DNA of 28,810 nt from CBDUBS01 sp965365445. Lineage in GTDB: Bacteria; Bacteroidota; Rhodothermia; Rhodothermales; DASSAV01. The notes under the pieces were generated by a model. The model was not told where the DNA came from. It worked only from the letters and a program-made list of their open reading frames with translations, and searched no databases. The position numbers were made by a program, and so were the translations under genes. Positions within the stretch are counted from its first letter, which is position 1; each line of letters begins with the position of its first letter. Below, piece by piece: positions 22,795-28,810 of this stretch. The stretch covers positions 1-28,810 of the forward strand of contig CBDUBS010000026.1 in assembly GCA_965365445.1 (NCBI GenBank), given 5' to 3'.

Positions 22795-23394
22795 TCACGG
22801 TGGTTTCCGCCAGACCAGCCGCACGACGGCGGCTTCACCCTTGTGCAGGTTGCCTTCGTCCAGATCGGTTATGGTTTCTTCAGCCATAAGGAGTCCGGCC
22901 GCCTCGAACCAGCCGGCCAACTCATCCAGCGACACCATGAGGTCGGGTGTGGGCGGCCCGCCGCTGGTGTACCCGAGCAGCCGCTGCTCCGGGCGGAACC
23001 ACTCGGCCACAAGTATCCCGCCCGGTTCGAGCAAACGGTGGATCAAGCGGTAAAGGGTGGGGCGATGCGTCGGGGGCAGGTGCAAAAACGTAACCACGAC
23101 CCCGCCCCAGGTCGCATCGGGATGCCAGGCCGTTACGTCGGCAAGGATGGTTCGGAGCGCCGTCTCGTTGCGCTCAGCCAGTTCGAGCGCCTTGCGAATA
23201 CCTACTTCCGAAAAATCTACAGCTGTAACGTCGAGGCCCTGACGCGCCAGGAAAACCGCGTTCCGCCCCTCTCCGGCGCCCAGTTCGATCACCCGCTTTC
23301 CTGCCAATCGCCAGGCCTGCTCACGGACGAAACGGTTGGGCTGCTCGCCGTAGACGAGGCCCGGTGCGCTATAGCGCTGATCCCAGCTATTCAC
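22795..23394 (-). CDS. Class I SAM-dependent methyltransferase (TehB-like), GTG start
   Basis: A 199-aa cytoplasmic methyltransferase. It begins NSWDQRYSAPGLVYGEQPNRFVREQA, the usual head of TehB/thiopurine-type methyltransferases, then motif I VIELGAGEGRNAVFLARQGLDVTAVDFSEVG, a motif II-like ADVTAW with VVVTFLHLPP, and LLEPGGILVAEWF. Substrate is unknown; relatives act on tellurite or small thiols. The start codon is GTG at 23394. It follows the ArsR regulator gene by 25 bases on the same strand, so the pair is probably an operon. It lacks the cysteines of arsenite methyltransferase ArsM. Confidence 0.88.
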   Translation of the reverse strand: MNSWDQRYSAPGLVYGEQPNRFVREQAWRLAGKRVIELGAGEGRNAVFLARQGLDVTAVDFSEVGIRKALELAERNETALRTILADVTAWHPDATWGGVVVTFLHLPPTHRPTLYRLIHRLLEPGGILVAEWFRPEQRLLGYTSGGPPTPDLMVSLDELAGWFEAAGLLMAEETITDLDEGNLHKGEAAVVRLVWRKPP

Positions 23395-23419
23395 AGGCAG
23401 GTAACCCGACGGGGCGATC

Positions 23420-23770
23420 TCAGGAGGCAGAGGATGTCTTTTCCGTTTCGGCTTCTTCCCTGATGCGGCTGCAAACGATGGTGCAGAGCGCGGAGAGCGT
23501 CGGATCGCTGATGGAGTAGAACGAGTACAGTCCCTCCTTGCGCCGCGAAACGACGCCTACCTCGGCAAGCTGGCCCAGATGCTTGCTGACATTGGCCTGC
23601 TGGTATCCCGTTGCTTCCACGAGTTGCTGGACGGTGCGCTCGCCGTTTACGTGCAGTTCGTTGAGCAACTGCAACCGAACAGGCTCCCCCAGGAGCTTGA
23701 AACGTCGGGCCGCCTGTTCTAGCAATACTTTCGGGACGAGCTTCATCATCATGGAATTCAGTTGGGGCAT
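23420..23770 (-). CDS. ArsR-family transcriptional regulator
   Basis: A 116-aa winged-helix repressor. The domain begins LLEQAARRFKLLGEPVRLQLLNELHV, the ArsR/SmtB alpha-helical lead, followed by TVQQLVEATGYQQANVSKHLGQLAEVGVVSRRKEGLYSFYSISD, the recognition helix and wing. The metal-binding CxC of classical ArsR in the recognition helix is absent. Two cysteines near the C terminus (ALCTIVCSRI, separated by three residues) could be a different sensing site. It heads the operon with the methyltransferase. The spacer to the divergent flavin reductase holds an imperfect palindrome at 23946-23963 that might be its operator. Confidence 0.92.
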   Translation of the reverse strand: MPQLNSMMMKLVPKVLLEQAARRFKLLGEPVRLQLLNELHVNGERTVQQLVEATGYQQANVSKHLGQLAEVGVVSRRKEGLYSFYSISDPTLSALCTIVCSRIREEAETEKTSSAS

Positions 23771-23945
23771 CTGGGCCGTTTAATCCGTTGAGGTCTGATA
23801 AAGATCCGCCCCCTTTACGACGAGAGACGGCGGAGGTATGTCGAACAACCGGCGCAGGTTAGAATATACGGCAGCAAGGCAACCCGGCGTCTATCCTCCC
23901 CTCCCGGCTTGAGGAAAAAGCACAGACTCCATTTCCGGTAATCGC

Positions 23946-23963
23946 GGCAGGGTGTACCTTGCC
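23946..23963. promoter_or_regulatory. Imperfect 18-bp palindrome in the arsR / flavin reductase spacer
   Basis: GGCAGGGTGTACCTTGCC has seven of nine symmetric positions. It lies 65 bases before the flavin reductase ATG and about 175 bases before the arsR start, in a divergent 257-base spacer that otherwise holds nothing recognised. An operator role is inference. Confidence 0.35.
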
Positions 23964-24027
23964 GTAGATCTGCGCCGGCGGTCGTGGGCGCAGGTTGTTT
24001 CGTTTTATATCCAATCACTCCGCTGCC

Positions 24028-24708
24028 ATGCCGACCATTCGCCTCGAACAACTGAGCCCTCCGGAAATCCACCGAATGCTCGTATCGACTATCGAGCCGC
24101 GACCCATCGCTTTCGTTTCGACCGTAACCCCGGAGGGAACGCCCAATCTCGCTCCGTTTTCCTTTTTTACGGTTGCCTCGGTCAACCCCCCGGTTCTGGC
24201 CTTTTCCTGCCTGCAAAAACCCGGCGGAGAACCCGGACGCGGAGAGGAAAAGGACACGATTCGTAATGTACAGGAAACGCCGGAATGTGTGGTGAACGTG
24301 GTTTCGTACGGATTCGCGGAGCCGATGAGCCTGGCATCCGGAGAGTTTCCGTACGGAACCGACGAATTTACCGTTACGGGCCTTACCCCGGTTCCCTCCG
24401 AGACGGTCGCCCCGCCGCGCGTCGGCGAAGCGGCGGCGGCGTACGAATGCCGGGTAGAGCGGGTCGTATCGTGGGGAGAACAAGGGCTTGGAGGCAACCT
24501 GGTACTGGCCCGTGTGCTTGCCATCCATCTGACGGATCGCGTTTGGAAGGACGGGAAGATCGACCAGAATGAACTCGACCCCATCGGGCGGCTCGGCGGA
24601 CCTTTTTACGTGCGGGTAAATGAAGCTGTTTTTCGGCTGGACCCTCCTGGGCCGGATGAGGTCCGTTCGGCGCTCGATGCCGTTTCCCCATCTACGTTGC
24701 CCCGGTGA
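24028..24708 (+). CDS. Flavin reductase family (FMN-binding) protein
   Basis: A 226-aa protein of the flavin reductase-like, FMN-binding split-barrel family. It starts MPTIRLEQLSPPEIHRMLVSTIEPRPIAFVSTVTPEGTPNLAPFSFFTVASVNPPVLAFSC in outline, with the typical RPIAFVST, NLAPFSFF and NPPVLAFS blocks, then DTIRNVQETPECVVNVVSYGFAEPM and an ending DPIGRLGGPFYVRV. Members of this DIM6/NTAB-type group bind FMN and reduce flavins or small substrates. ATG 24028 is chosen over the TTG at 23995. The next gene, a haem lipoprotein, starts 6 bases later, so they form one unit. Confidence 0.9.
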   Translation: MPTIRLEQLSPPEIHRMLVSTIEPRPIAFVSTVTPEGTPNLAPFSFFTVASVNPPVLAFSCLQKPGGEPGRGEEKDTIRNVQETPECVVNVVSYGFAEPMSLASGEFPYGTDEFTVTGLTPVPSETVAPPRVGEAAAAYECRVERVVSWGEQGLGGNLVLARVLAIHLTDRVWKDGKIDQNELDPIGRLGGPFYVRVNEAVFRLDPPGPDEVRSALDAVSPSTLPR

Positions 24709-24714
24709 ACGGCC

Positions 24715-25308
24715 ATGAGACACCTGCTGCTGCTTCTGCTGGCCGTCGCCGTAACATCGTGCTCCGAGAGAGGACAGACGCCCGGCGGAGACGCCGAAGC
24801 GGCGCTCGACACGACGGCATCGCCGGTATTCCGGCGCGTTCAGCAAGAGATCGAAGCACTGGACGCGATGCGCTCGACACTGGCCCGTTCGATCCCGGAG
24901 GGACCGGTAGACTCGACGACGTTCGCTCGCGTGTGCCGCCCGGTGGGCGCCCGGGCGAAGCAGTTGTCCACCGAGACGGGTTGGCAGGTAAGCCAGCTTG
25001 CACGGAAGTACCGCAACCCTGCGAACCGGGCCGACGCCGCAACGATACGGGCCATGAACCGTTTCGAGGACTCGCCGGGCTTGTCGGGTTTCTGGGCGCC
25101 GCCGCATAGAGGGGTTGAGGGCGGCGCCCGCTACTTCCGCCGGATAACCGTGGAGAAGGCGTGCCTGAGTTGCCACGGAAAGAGGGCTACGCGCCCGGCG
25201 TTCATCGTTGAAAAATACCCGGAGGACAGCGCGTTCGAGTTCGCTGAGGGCGACCTGCGGGGTGTGTACTCGGTGTTCGTACCGGATTCCCTCCTGTCCG
25301 CCCCCTGA
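24715..25308 (+). CDS. DUF3365 / Tll0287-like c-type haem lipoprotein
   Basis: A 197-aa exported protein. A lipoprotein signal ends in VTSCS (Cys16), followed by a low-complexity linker and a domain with a haem-binding CLSCHG (Cys150, Cys153, His154) in the C-terminal part. The surroundings, KYRNPANRADAATIRAMNRFED, YFRRITVEKACLSCHG and FEFAEGDLRGVYSVFVP, match the DUF3365 (Tll0287-like) family, PAS-like folds that carry a c-type haem and may sense redox state or gas. Anchoring to the outside of a membrane follows from the signal. It is translationally adjacent to the flavin reductase gene (6-base gap), suggesting a shared redox function. Confidence 0.85.
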   Translation: MRHLLLLLLAVAVTSCSERGQTPGGDAEAALDTTASPVFRRVQQEIEALDAMRSTLARSIPEGPVDSTTFARVCRPVGARAKQLSTETGWQVSQLARKYRNPANRADAATIRAMNRFEDSPGLSGFWAPPHRGVEGGARYFRRITVEKACLSCHGKRATRPAFIVEKYPEDSAFEFAEGDLRGVYSVFVPDSLLSAP

Positions 25309-25314
25309 ACCGGA

Positions 25315-25962
25315 TCAGCGCCCTACAGACTGCACCGTGATGTTACGCAGGGCGCCCGTCGTTCGGTACGTGGCGATACCGAAAGGCCGGGACCGCTCCA
25401 CCTCTACACGGACCGAAAGCCGGTGGCCTCCGATCTCGAAATCGACGATCTGCCTCCCGTCGATCCAGGCCTCGATTTTCGCATCGGTAACCCGGAGGCG
25501 AACTGCATACCACCGGCCGCTTTCGAACCGCTCCCAGGTGCTGGTTTCGTTCTCCGAAGCATCGTATCCGTCAATACTGCTCAGGCCGACTACCCCGCCG
25601 CCCCACCCTCCGACGACGAGCGTGCAGGGGTCGTCCTTTACAGGAAAGGTAACGGCGGCGAAGAAATCGCTGCCGTCGATCCGCATGGCTTCCAGGTTGA
25701 TTTCATAGTTTACGCTCGGAAACTCGCCCGTCCACGTTACGCCGGTCATCGGATTTCCGGCGCCGAGAATGAGCGCACCCTCCCGGATCCGGACGAGGCC
25801 CTCCGAGCCGAAGTCGGTAACCACCCACTGTCCGAGCGACTTGCCATCAAACAGGCTTCGGGCTACGGTCGAATCCTCAGCCGAATCGCGGATAGAACCG
25901 CCGGATGGGGCAGCCCATACCTGCCACGACAGGAGCGCAGCAAGGAGATGAAGTATAATCAT
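25315..25962 (-). CDS. DUF1080 (3-keto-disaccharide hydrolase-like) secreted protein
   Basis: A 215-aa exported protein. An N-terminal signal (hydrophobic residues 2-16, cleavage near VWAAPS) leads into a concanavalin-type beta-sandwich: SLFDGKSLGQWVV, ALILGAGNPMTGVTWTGEFPSVNYEINLEAMRIDGSDFFAAVTFPV, then ERFESGRWYAVRLRVTDAKIEAWIDGRQIVDF and a final FGIATYRTTGALRNITVQ. This is the DUF1080/PF06439 layout, a domain associated with 3-keto-disaccharide or other sugar hydrolysis. It is convergent with the haem lipoprotein gene (7 bases). A near-perfect palindrome (25971-25989) lies 8 bases before its ATG. Confidence 0.88.
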   Translation of the reverse strand: MIILHLLAALLSWQVWAAPSGGSIRDSAEDSTVARSLFDGKSLGQWVVTDFGSEGLVRIREGALILGAGNPMTGVTWTGEFPSVNYEINLEAMRIDGSDFFAAVTFPVKDDPCTLVVGGWGGGVVGLSSIDGYDASENETSTWERFESGRWYAVRLRVTDAKIEAWIDGRQIVDFEIGGHRLSVRVEVERSRPFGIATYRTTGALRNITVQSVGR

Positions 25963-26251
25963 GGCTTATTTTCATCCAGGCTGAATGAACCAGGAAATCC
26001 ACCCGACCTGCCTTCCAAAGGTTGCGCCGGGTCGATGACGCACACCGTTGGCATCAAGAAACGGCCTGATCCCGCCGTCTGTCAATACCTTTCTTTCGCC
26101 TGCAAACAGTAACCTACTACCCTTTTCTCCGTTGAGCGTTTCTCCGCCGGAGACGGCTCTCTTCCATTCTAACTTTCAATTAATTTTGAAACTTGCAGGG
26201 AGCCTGCCGGTTGATTTCCTTTCAGCCGCAAGCGGGGTCGGAGAGCCACCG
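25963..26251. other. Divergent spacer, AT-richer than the rest
   Basis: About 290 bases between the DUF1080 gene and the membrane protein gene. It holds the palindrome at 25971-25989 and, at 26174-26191, TTTCAA-TTAATT-TTGAAA, an inverted repeat of two 6-mers in a notably AT-rich stretch. A TTG-initiated frame from 26048 runs through it, but the sequence there does not look coding. No other feature recognised. Confidence 0.5.
25971..25989. promoter_or_regulatory. 19-bp near-perfect palindrome at the DUF1080 start
   Basis: TTCATCCAGGCTGAATGAA is symmetric about the central G with one mismatch. It ends 8 bases before the ATG at 25962, so it could be a repressor operator, or in the mRNA a hairpin covering the ribosome site. 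Confidence 0.45.
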
Positions 26252-26902
26252 ATGCGGCCTCACGGAAACCCTTCGGCCGCTGTGAATCAGGAAAATACAT
26301 ACGTCGATACGCCCCGAGGGATGTTCTCCTCGGGTGGAGTCTGGTTTCATACCACCGAAGAGGCCCTTCGGGAGTTTGCCGCTCCGGTACTTGAGCGGTA
26401 TCCGCTTTCCGGGCTCATCCGCGAGGCCGAGAGCTGGCTTCGCGGCTCCGAGACGGCAACCCTCTGGCTCGTCCCGTTGTTGCTCTGGCTGCTGCCGCCC
26501 ATCCCGGCCTCTCTGGCCGCGTTAACGGTATACGTCGCCTGGCGTTTGCTTTCGCCCTCCTTCGTAAACGGAGTGGTAGGGGCGGCGCTCGATCGGCTGG
26601 AGCAGGTAGGGTTGCAGGCGGCGCTGTATCTCGTTACCATGAGCCTGTTCGCCATGAACGGCTCTTTCGCGGCGCTCTGGTCCGGACTGGCGTGGTTCGT
26701 AGCGCTCAGGTGGGGAGCGGTAGCCTGGATCACCGAACCGCTTTTGCGCCGGTTATGGCCGACCCTGTACCGTATACCGGCGCCGGATGTGGTTTTGCGG
26801 GCGCTGATCATTCGCGCCGCGATGAAGTATAACGTGCCGCTTCCCGAGATCTCCCGGATGGAAGCAAAGATACGGGCAGGTATGTACAGCCGTAAACAGT
26901 GA
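26252..26902 (+). CDS. Membrane protein of unknown function
   Basis: I do not recognise the family. From ATG 26252 it has 216 residues; ATG 26318 (194 aa) is an equally possible start. A soluble N-terminal part (about residues 1-65, including HTTEEALREFAAPVLERYPLSG) precedes hydrophobic spans near LWLVPLLLWLLPPIPASLAALTVYVAW and GLQAALYLVTMSLFAMNGSFAALWSGLAWFVAL, then a charged cytoplasmic-looking tail with RAAMKYNVPLPEISRMEAKIR. Three to four membrane segments are likely. The next gene, the histidine phosphatase, starts 10 bases after its stop, so the two are probably co-transcribed. An antisense open frame (26347-26811) is judged a shadow. Confidence 0.75.
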   Translation: MRPHGNPSAAVNQENTYVDTPRGMFSSGGVWFHTTEEALREFAAPVLERYPLSGLIREAESWLRGSETATLWLVPLLLWLLPPIPASLAALTVYVAWRLLSPSFVNGVVGAALDRLEQVGLQAALYLVTMSLFAMNGSFAALWSGLAWFVALRWGAVAWITEPLLRRLWPTLYRIPAPDVVLRALIIRAAMKYNVPLPEISRMEAKIRAGMYSRKQ

Positions 26903-26912
26903 AGGTAGATAG

Positions 26913-27569
26913 ATGGAATCGAGGAAGAAAACAGAGTTTTTTTTCATTCGACACGGAGAAACCGAGTTCAATCGTCAACGCATCGTACAGGGGCGCAGGG
27001 TGAACAGCGCCCTGAATGCAACGGGACGGGCACAGGCCGAGGCGCTGGCCCGGCGTTTCGCGGAACGGCATCTGGATGTCATTTATTGCAGCACCCTCCG
27101 CAGGGCAGAAGAAACGGCCGAGATCGTGGCCCGGCATCACGAGGGCGTGCCGCTCATCCGTGTGCGCGATCTCGAGGAGATTTCGTGGGGAGTGTACGAG
27201 GGGCGACCTGCAACGGCTGAGGTCATGCAGAAACTGGAGGAAATGGTTGATCGCTGGAGAAACGGCGAGTTCGCCTATGCCGCCGAAAGCGGGGAATCCA
27301 TTCTGGACGTCCAGCATCGGGCGCTGCGAGCGCTTCGGCGTATCCTGGAGGAGCATGAAGGGAAAACCATCATGATCGTCACGCACGGCCGCTTCCTGCG
27401 TGTGCTTCTGGCTACACTGCTTCAGGCTTACGGACTTGAAAGGATGCACGAGATTCACCATGCCAATACGGCCGTAAACCACGTCATCCTGAACGAAGAA
27501 ACGTACGAGGCTCGATTACTCAATTGCACGGCCCATCTCGAAGAAGTCGAAATGATCGAAGTGGAATGA
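26913..27569 (+). CDS. Histidine phosphatase (phosphoglycerate mutase-like) family protein
   Basis: A 218-aa cytoplasmic protein of the histidine phosphatase superfamily. The catalytic motif is FFFIRHGETEFN, with the phospho-acceptor His14, followed by ALNATGRAQAEALARRF, YCSTLRRAEETAEIVARHH, the acid-bearing DLEEISWGVYEGR and the second His in MIVTHGRFLRVLLATLL. Substrate cannot be told: relatives include cofactor-dependent mutases, alpha-ribazole phosphatase and broad phosphatases. An AAGG stands about 8 bases before the ATG. The coding start contains a run of eight T (26937-26944) that encodes the FFF stretch. It follows the membrane protein gene and precedes menF by 55 bases. Confidence 0.93.
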   Translation: MESRKKTEFFFIRHGETEFNRQRIVQGRRVNSALNATGRAQAEALARRFAERHLDVIYCSTLRRAEETAEIVARHHEGVPLIRVRDLEEISWGVYEGRPATAEVMQKLEEMVDRWRNGEFAYAAESGESILDVQHRALRALRRILEEHEGKTIMIVTHGRFLRVLLATLLQAYGLERMHEIHHANTAVNHVILNEETYEARLLNCTAHLEEVEMIEVE

Positions 27570-27624
27570 AATCTGCCTGAAGTGCCCGCGTAATCGACTG
27601 GCTTGCCGAACACACTGGATCGTT

Positions 27625-28810
27625 ATGCCGGAAAAACTCCTCAAAACCGTCTGTGCCACCGGGATCCGCAGTGCGGACCCGCGCCGCATCATGCGGCGGG
27701 AAGTCCTGCGCGCCCTGTCGGGCGATGCGCCATTGGTTCGCATCGAGGCGGCTATCGAACAGACCGATCCGTTGACGTGGCTGGCCGCACAGCCTGCCAC
27801 CGAGCGAATCTACTGGGCCGACCGGACAGGCCGGAGCAGCATGGCAGCAGCCGGTGCGGCCCGGGTGTTTTCGGGGGAGCGATTCGAGGAACTGGAATCG
27901 GCATGGTCCGGCATGGTTTCCCTGCTGGAGGCAGGGCCCGCCGAGTTGCGCCTGTACGGCGGCTTGCGCTTCGACACAGCGACGCCGGCCGATACCTCGT
28001 GGGAGCCCTTCTCGGCCTTTCGATTCGTGCTCCCGCGTTTCGAGTTGCATTCATCGCCGGGAGGGTGTACGCTGGTGTGCCACGTATCGCCCCCGACCGA
28101 CAGAGAGAAGCCGTCGGACCTGCTCGCCGCAGTGGATCGGATCGCCTTTCCGGAGGTTCCGAAGGAGGAAGGGTTGCCCCTGCCGCTCGGGAGACGGGAC
28201 GAACCCGGCAGGGCCGAGTGGTCGGCGAACGTCCTAGAAGCGCTCGATATGTTCCGGAGCGGCGCTCTCGAAAAAGTGGTGCTCGCCCGTAAAGCGGCAT
28301 TTGATTTCCCTACGCCCATCGACCCGCTGCTGCTTTTGAAGCGCCTCGAGCCGGCTACGCCGCATTGTTTTCATTTCTGCTTCCAGACGGGTCAGGCGGC
28401 CTTTATCGGTGCTTCTCCCGAGCGGCTGTTCCGCCGGTCGGGCCGAAGCATCGAAAGCGAAGCCGTAGCCGGCACCCGTCCCCGGGGCTCCTCCACCGAC
28501 GACGACGCCCGGTTGAGCCGGGAGCTCCTCGACAGCGAAAAGGACGGGCGCGAGCACGAAGTGGTTCAGCGCAGCATTCTGGAGGGCCTGCACAACCTTG
28601 GGGCCAATCTGGTGGTGGACGAACATCCATCCGAGATGACGCTGATGCGGGGAAGGCACCTTCGCTCCAGCATCCGGGGTTACCTGCCGGAGGGAGTGAC
28701 GGACCTGGACTTGCTTCGGGCGCTCCATCCGACACCTGCCGTGGGGGGCTACCCCGCCCATGCGGCCATAGAGGCCATCCGATCTACCGAATCGTTCGAC
28801 CGGGGGTGGT
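27625..28810 (+). CDS. menF: Isochorismate synthase MenF (C-terminal end outside the window)
   Basis: MenF converts chorismate to isochorismate, the entry to menaquinone synthesis. I read 395 codons from the ATG at 27625 to the window edge. The N-terminal half is variable; the chorismate-binding half shows LDMFRSGALEKVVLARKA, CFHFCFQTGQAAFIGASPERLFRR, SEAVAGTRPRGSS, SEKDGREHEVVQRSILEGL and HPTPAVGGYP, the family blocks for Mg and chorismate binding. The last visible residues (ESFDRGW) are just ahead of the usual RGWYAGPVGW, so about 50-70 residues are missing. A siderophore-type isochorismate synthase (EntC) is the alternative, but the lone position after housekeeping genes favours MenF. Confidence 0.92.
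   Translation, partial: MPEKLLKTVCATGIRSADPRRIMRREVLRALSGDAPLVRIEAAIEQTDPLTWLAAQPATERIYWADRTGRSSMAAAGAARVFSGERFEELESAWSGMVSLLEAGPAELRLYGGLRFDTATPADTSWEPFSAFRFVLPRFELHSSPGGCTLVCHVSPPTDREKPSDLLAAVDRIAFPEVPKEEGLPLPLGRRDEPGRAEWSANVLEALDMFRSGALEKVVLARKAAFDFPTPIDPLLLLKRLEPATPHCFHFCFQTGQAAFIGASPERLFRRSGRSIESEAVAGTRPRGSSTDDDARLSRELLDSEKDGREHEVVQRSILEGLHNLGANLVVDEHPSEMTLMRGRHLRSSIRGYLPEGVTDLDLLRALHPTPAVGGYPAHAAIEAIRSTESFDRGW

Noticed and set aside
23815..25176. A 453-codon minus-strand frame across the flavin reductase and haem lipoprotein genes
   Set aside because: It spans two well-recognised plus-strand genes and their spacer, is Arg/Pro-rich and has no recognisable domain.
26048..26251. N-terminal extension of the membrane protein from a TTG at 26048
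   Set aside because: The extension crosses an AT-rich promoter-like spacer and does not look coding; internal ATG starts are preferred.
1..28810. Mobile element, CRISPR array, toxin-antitoxin or defence island
   Set aside because: No transposase, integrase, regularly spaced repeats, tRNA-flanked junction or recognisable defence gene; composition is even across the window.

Overview
The window is an ordinary-looking chromosomal stretch from a GC-rich bacterium, with about 28 protein genes packed at high density. I see no tRNA or rRNA genes, CRISPR array, insertion sequence, integrase or phage gene. The gene set (bacillithiol deacetylase BshB1, a BamD-type outer-membrane lipoprotein, NhaC-type antiporter, Cu/Zn superoxide dismutase lipoprotein, a bacterial DUF3524/QTMAN-like glycosyltransferase, MenF) and the generally weak Shine-Dalgarno sequences fit a Gram-negative member of the Rhodothermota/Bacteroidota side of the tree. 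This placement is inferred from gene content, not from a marker tree.

Layout. (1) 1-2055, minus strand: a thiE-thiM thiamine pair (thiM runs off the left edge), then sodC, which has a strong intrinsic terminator and a near-consensus sigma-70-type promoter. (2) 2130-3905: an orphan CcmA-like ABC ATPase on plus converges on comF; comF is divergent from a small unknown gene (80 aa) across a spacer that holds a thrice-repeated 9-mer. The small gene is followed by the QTMAN-like glycosyltransferase (3982-5157). (3) 17474-5229: thirteen consecutive minus-strand genes: efp, accB, accC, gcvH, guaA, a TPR/periplasmic-binding-protein fusion, bamD, nadD, a two-domain nagZ, a thioredoxin-like protein, nhaC, a two-helix membrane protein and acyP. 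(4) 17475-18435: a divergent spacer with the efp promoter and an unexplained plus-strand terminator, then an orphan anti-sigma-like membrane protein with its own terminator. (5) 18444-22187: bshB1, a 61-aa unknown gene and leuS. (6) 22370-25962: a CoA-binding protein, an ArsR regulator-methyltransferase operon, a flavin reductase paired with a haem-binding lipoprotein, and a DUF1080 protein. (7) 26252-28810: a membrane protein, a histidine phosphatase and menF, which runs off the right edge.

How the genes work together. Most are housekeeping: thiamine, fatty-acid initiation (AccB/AccC), glycine cleavage, GMP, NAD and menaquinone synthesis, translation (EF-P, LeuRS, tRNA modification) and envelope assembly (BamD, PBP-like protein, NagZ). 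I did not find a convincing new multi-gene system. The more interesting signals are regulatory or single-gene: the orphan nested terminator at 17558-17619, a stem-loop placed so close to guaA that no promoter fits after it, several palindromes sitting on start regions, a bacterial QTMAN homologue, an ABC ATPase without the usual switch residues, and the flavin/haem pair.
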